A stretch of DNA of 6,355 bases from contig JAHRVS010000076.1 in the NCBI GenBank assembly GCA_019090565.1, forward strand, positions 1 through 6,355. The letters run 5' to 3'. The notes under the pieces are model-generated. The model had not been told where the DNA came from and made no database searches. It saw only the letters and a program-made list of their open reading frames with translations. How positions within the stretch are numbered: position 1 is the stretch's first letter; the number at the start of each line of letters is the position of its first letter. A program made the translations under genes and the position numbers. Source of the DNA: Gammaproteobacteria bacterium (GTDB lineage: Bacteria > Pseudomonadota > Gammaproteobacteria > Pseudomonadales > UBA3067). This document shows, in pieces, positions 5,953 to 6,355 of the stretch.

Positions 5953-6355
5953 ATGAACCTTATTTTACTCACCGAAGCTGATAATTTTCTCCGCGATGAT
6001 ATTGTCCTGCTCGACGGAACCCGCGCAGAGCACATATTAAATACTATTGGCATTCATATAGAAGATGAGCTAACTGTCGGCCTACTCAATGGCTTACTAG
6101 GAACCGGCACTGTTGTCGCATTCACCAATTCCACAGTGTCGCTACAACTTAGGTTAAACCGCTCTCCTCCTTCGCCATTACCATTAAGGCTGATTTTGGC
6201 CTTACCTCGGCCAAAGGTTCTCAGGCGCACCGTAGCGGCTTGCAGTGCCCTCGGCATCAAGGAGCTCATTTTCCTTAACAGTTACCGCGTCGAAAAAAGT
6301 TATTGGGGCTCCCCACTATTAAAACCCGAACAGCTTGATAGGCACCTCAAGCTAG
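5953..6355 (+). CDS. RsmE-family rRNA (uracil-N3)-methyltransferase, N-terminal part
   Basis: The reading frame opens at ATG 5953 and stays open to the window edge, giving 134 complete codons; the 3' part is missing. The N-terminus 'MNLILLTEADNF' followed by 'RAEHIL' and 'GDEL-like...VGLLNGLLGTGTV' corresponds to the small PUA-like RNA-binding domain of RsmE proteins. 'LRLILALPRPKVLRRTVAACSALGIKELIFLNSYRVEKSYW' (about residues 75-115) marks the start of the SPOUT methyltransferase domain. The LPRPK and NSYRVEKS-W blocks are typical of a divergent RsmE branch found in pseudomonads and related gammaproteobacteria, distinct from canonical E. coli RsmE, which methylates N3 of U1498 in 16S rRNA. 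The knotted SAM-binding C-terminus is outside the window, so activity cannot be judged. The exact target of this branch is less certain, so I give no symbol. No strong Shine-Dalgarno sequence is seen (CTAAG upstream), and it is probably translated from the rluA transcript. Confidence 0.88.
   Translation, partial: MNLILLTEADNFLRDDIVLLDGTRAEHILNTIGIHIEDELTVGLLNGLLGTGTVVAFTNSTVSLQLRLNRSPPSPLPLRLILALPRPKVLRRTVAACSALGIKELIFLNSYRVEKSYWGSPLLKPEQLDRHLKL

Noticed and set aside
6054..6269. Minus-strand 71-codon frame at the right end
   Set aside because: It lies wholly inside the rsmE-like gene, whose protein shows strong family motifs; this is an antisense shadow.

Overview
The window looks like chromosomal DNA of a Gram-negative gammaproteobacterium, probably marine. 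The evidence is a RluA pseudouridine synthase very close to the E. coli enzyme, an RsmE-family methyltransferase of the type I associate with pseudomonads and relatives, two lipoproteins with lipoboxes, two OmpW-like outer-membrane barrels and a DUF4382 lipoprotein. Base composition is moderate. The genus cannot be fixed from the sequence; a Cellvibrionales/Spongiibacteraceae-like or Alteromonadales-like source is only a guess. I see no tRNA, rRNA, CRISPR array, insertion sequence, integrase or phage gene.

Layout: (1) 38-805, minus strand, an outer-membrane lipoprotein of unrecognised family, with a probable half-terminator at the extreme left edge. (2) 806-1336, a 531-base non-coding gap holding its promoter. 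(3) 1337-3038, plus strand, two tandem paralogous OmpW-like barrel proteins 64 bases apart. (4) 3039-3587, a 549-base gap with one copy of a degenerate intergenic repeat and a striking inverted repeat (AGTGTAACA...TGTTACACT). (5) 3588-4985, a DUF4382 lipoprotein followed by a small two-helix membrane protein, probably co-transcribed. (6) 4986-5253, a gap with a second, diverged copy of the same repeat. (7) 5254 to the right edge, rluA followed 30 bases later by an rsmE-like gene that runs out of the window.

Functionally, the left two thirds encode cell-envelope proteins (two lipoproteins, two barrels, one small inner-membrane protein), and the right end encodes an rRNA/tRNA modification pair. 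Nothing ties the envelope genes into one defined pathway. Most of the window looks like ordinary accessory envelope biology. The parts most worth a second look are the duplicated OmpW-like pair with its unusual C-terminus, the two-copy intergenic repeat, and the operator-like inverted repeat upstream of the DUF4382 gene.
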